Below are positions 63,937-64,000 of a DNA stretch of 64,000 nucleotides, piece by piece (the stretch's first letter is position 1; each line of letters opens with the position of its first letter). Both the position numbers and the translations under genes were made by a program. Origin of the DNA: UBA7803 sp034522075 (lineage in GTDB: Bacteria; Pseudomonadota; Gammaproteobacteria; Pseudomonadales; Azotimanducaceae); assembly GCA_034522075.1 (NCBI GenBank), contig JAXHLO010000024.1, forward strand, positions 1-64,000, in the 5' to 3' direction. Under the pieces are notes generated by a model that was given only the letters and a program-made list of their open reading frames with translations, searched no databases and was not told the DNA's origin.

Positions 63937-64000
63937 CTATTCCGATGCTTTGGTTTTCGAGCTTCCGCCCGTCTTGCTCTCGCCGCCGGAAGCACCGGAT
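63937..64000 (-). CDS. FmdB-type zinc-ribbon protein, C-terminal end only
   Basis: The minus strand at the right edge encodes SGASGGESKTGGSSKTKASE and a TAG stop at 63937-63939. A Ser/Gly/Lys-rich tail right before aspS is the usual ending of FmdB-family regulatory zinc-ribbon proteins in this gene order. The domain itself is outside the window, so the call rests on tail and position. Confidence 0.55.
   Translation of the reverse strand, partial: SGASGGESKTGGSSKTKASE

Overview
This is a high-GC bacterial chromosome segment. The gene order fmdB-aspS-yebC-ruvC-ruvA-ruvB-tolQRAB-pal-cpoB-queE-queC on the right and dapA-bamC on the left points to a gammaproteobacterium; I cannot name the genus from sequence alone. 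Coding density is high except for one repeat-rich stretch of about 0.9 kb (2750-3661). I see no transposase, integrase, phage gene or CRISPR array.

Layout. 1-1130: 3' part of an MscS-type channel gene (minus). 1303-3661: a decayed defence/mobile scar, with an intact AbiEi antitoxin, an AbiEii toxin lacking its nucleotidyltransferase core, a fused HsdR tail, split tRNA-Ser pieces and palindromic repeats. 3662-13259: housekeeping genes (amino-acid permease, MBL hydrolase, bamC, dapA, PerM-like transporter, tusA, bepA, nadA, a glutathione-synthase-like ATP-grasp). 13420-17792: an acyl-CoA catabolic operon (SDR, CaiB/BaiF CoA-transferase, two acyl-CoA dehydrogenases). 18051-23189: a five-gene operon of secreted repeat proteins, a C39 peptidase and an outer-membrane barrel with a coiled coil, resembling the Fap functional-amyloid system; this is the most interesting locus. 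23350-30450: SatD, a DUF4124 protein, a D-aminoacylase-type amidohydrolase, two MFS carriers and a VOC-ArsR-SRPBCC trio. 30447-35983: GDPD lipoprotein, class V aminotransferase, a second acyl-CoA dehydrogenase pair and a crotonase. 36001-43879: Bax-like glucosaminidase, methyltransferase, GPH carrier, two SDRs divergent from an APH-like kinase, DUF2834 and an XRE regulator. 44041-48241: a hybrid histidine kinase coupled to a REC-EAL-GAF-GGDEF protein whose end overlaps tRNA-Lys. 48402-53160: NAD-glutamate dehydrogenase. 53217-64000: the conserved minus-strand que/tol-pal/ruv/aspS block.

How they work together. The right block combines envelope constriction and integrity (Tol-Pal, CpoB), Holliday-junction processing (RuvABC), queuosine precursor synthesis (QueC/E) and tRNA-Asp charging. 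Two acyl-CoA dehydrogenase operons with CoA-transferase, crotonase and SDR genes suggest degradation of branched or polycyclic acyl-CoAs. The Fap-like operon is arranged as subunit genes, then protease, then pore, as expected for extracellular fibre export.

Quality caveat. At least thirteen places in eleven genes, including core genes ruvB, queC, tolA, cpoB and gdh, carry a reading-frame break repaired by removing one base, always in the same direction and often in a short homopolymer. I read these as sequencing or assembly insertions, not pseudogenes, and annotate through them. The AbiEii/HsdR locus is different: it shows real deletion and fusion.
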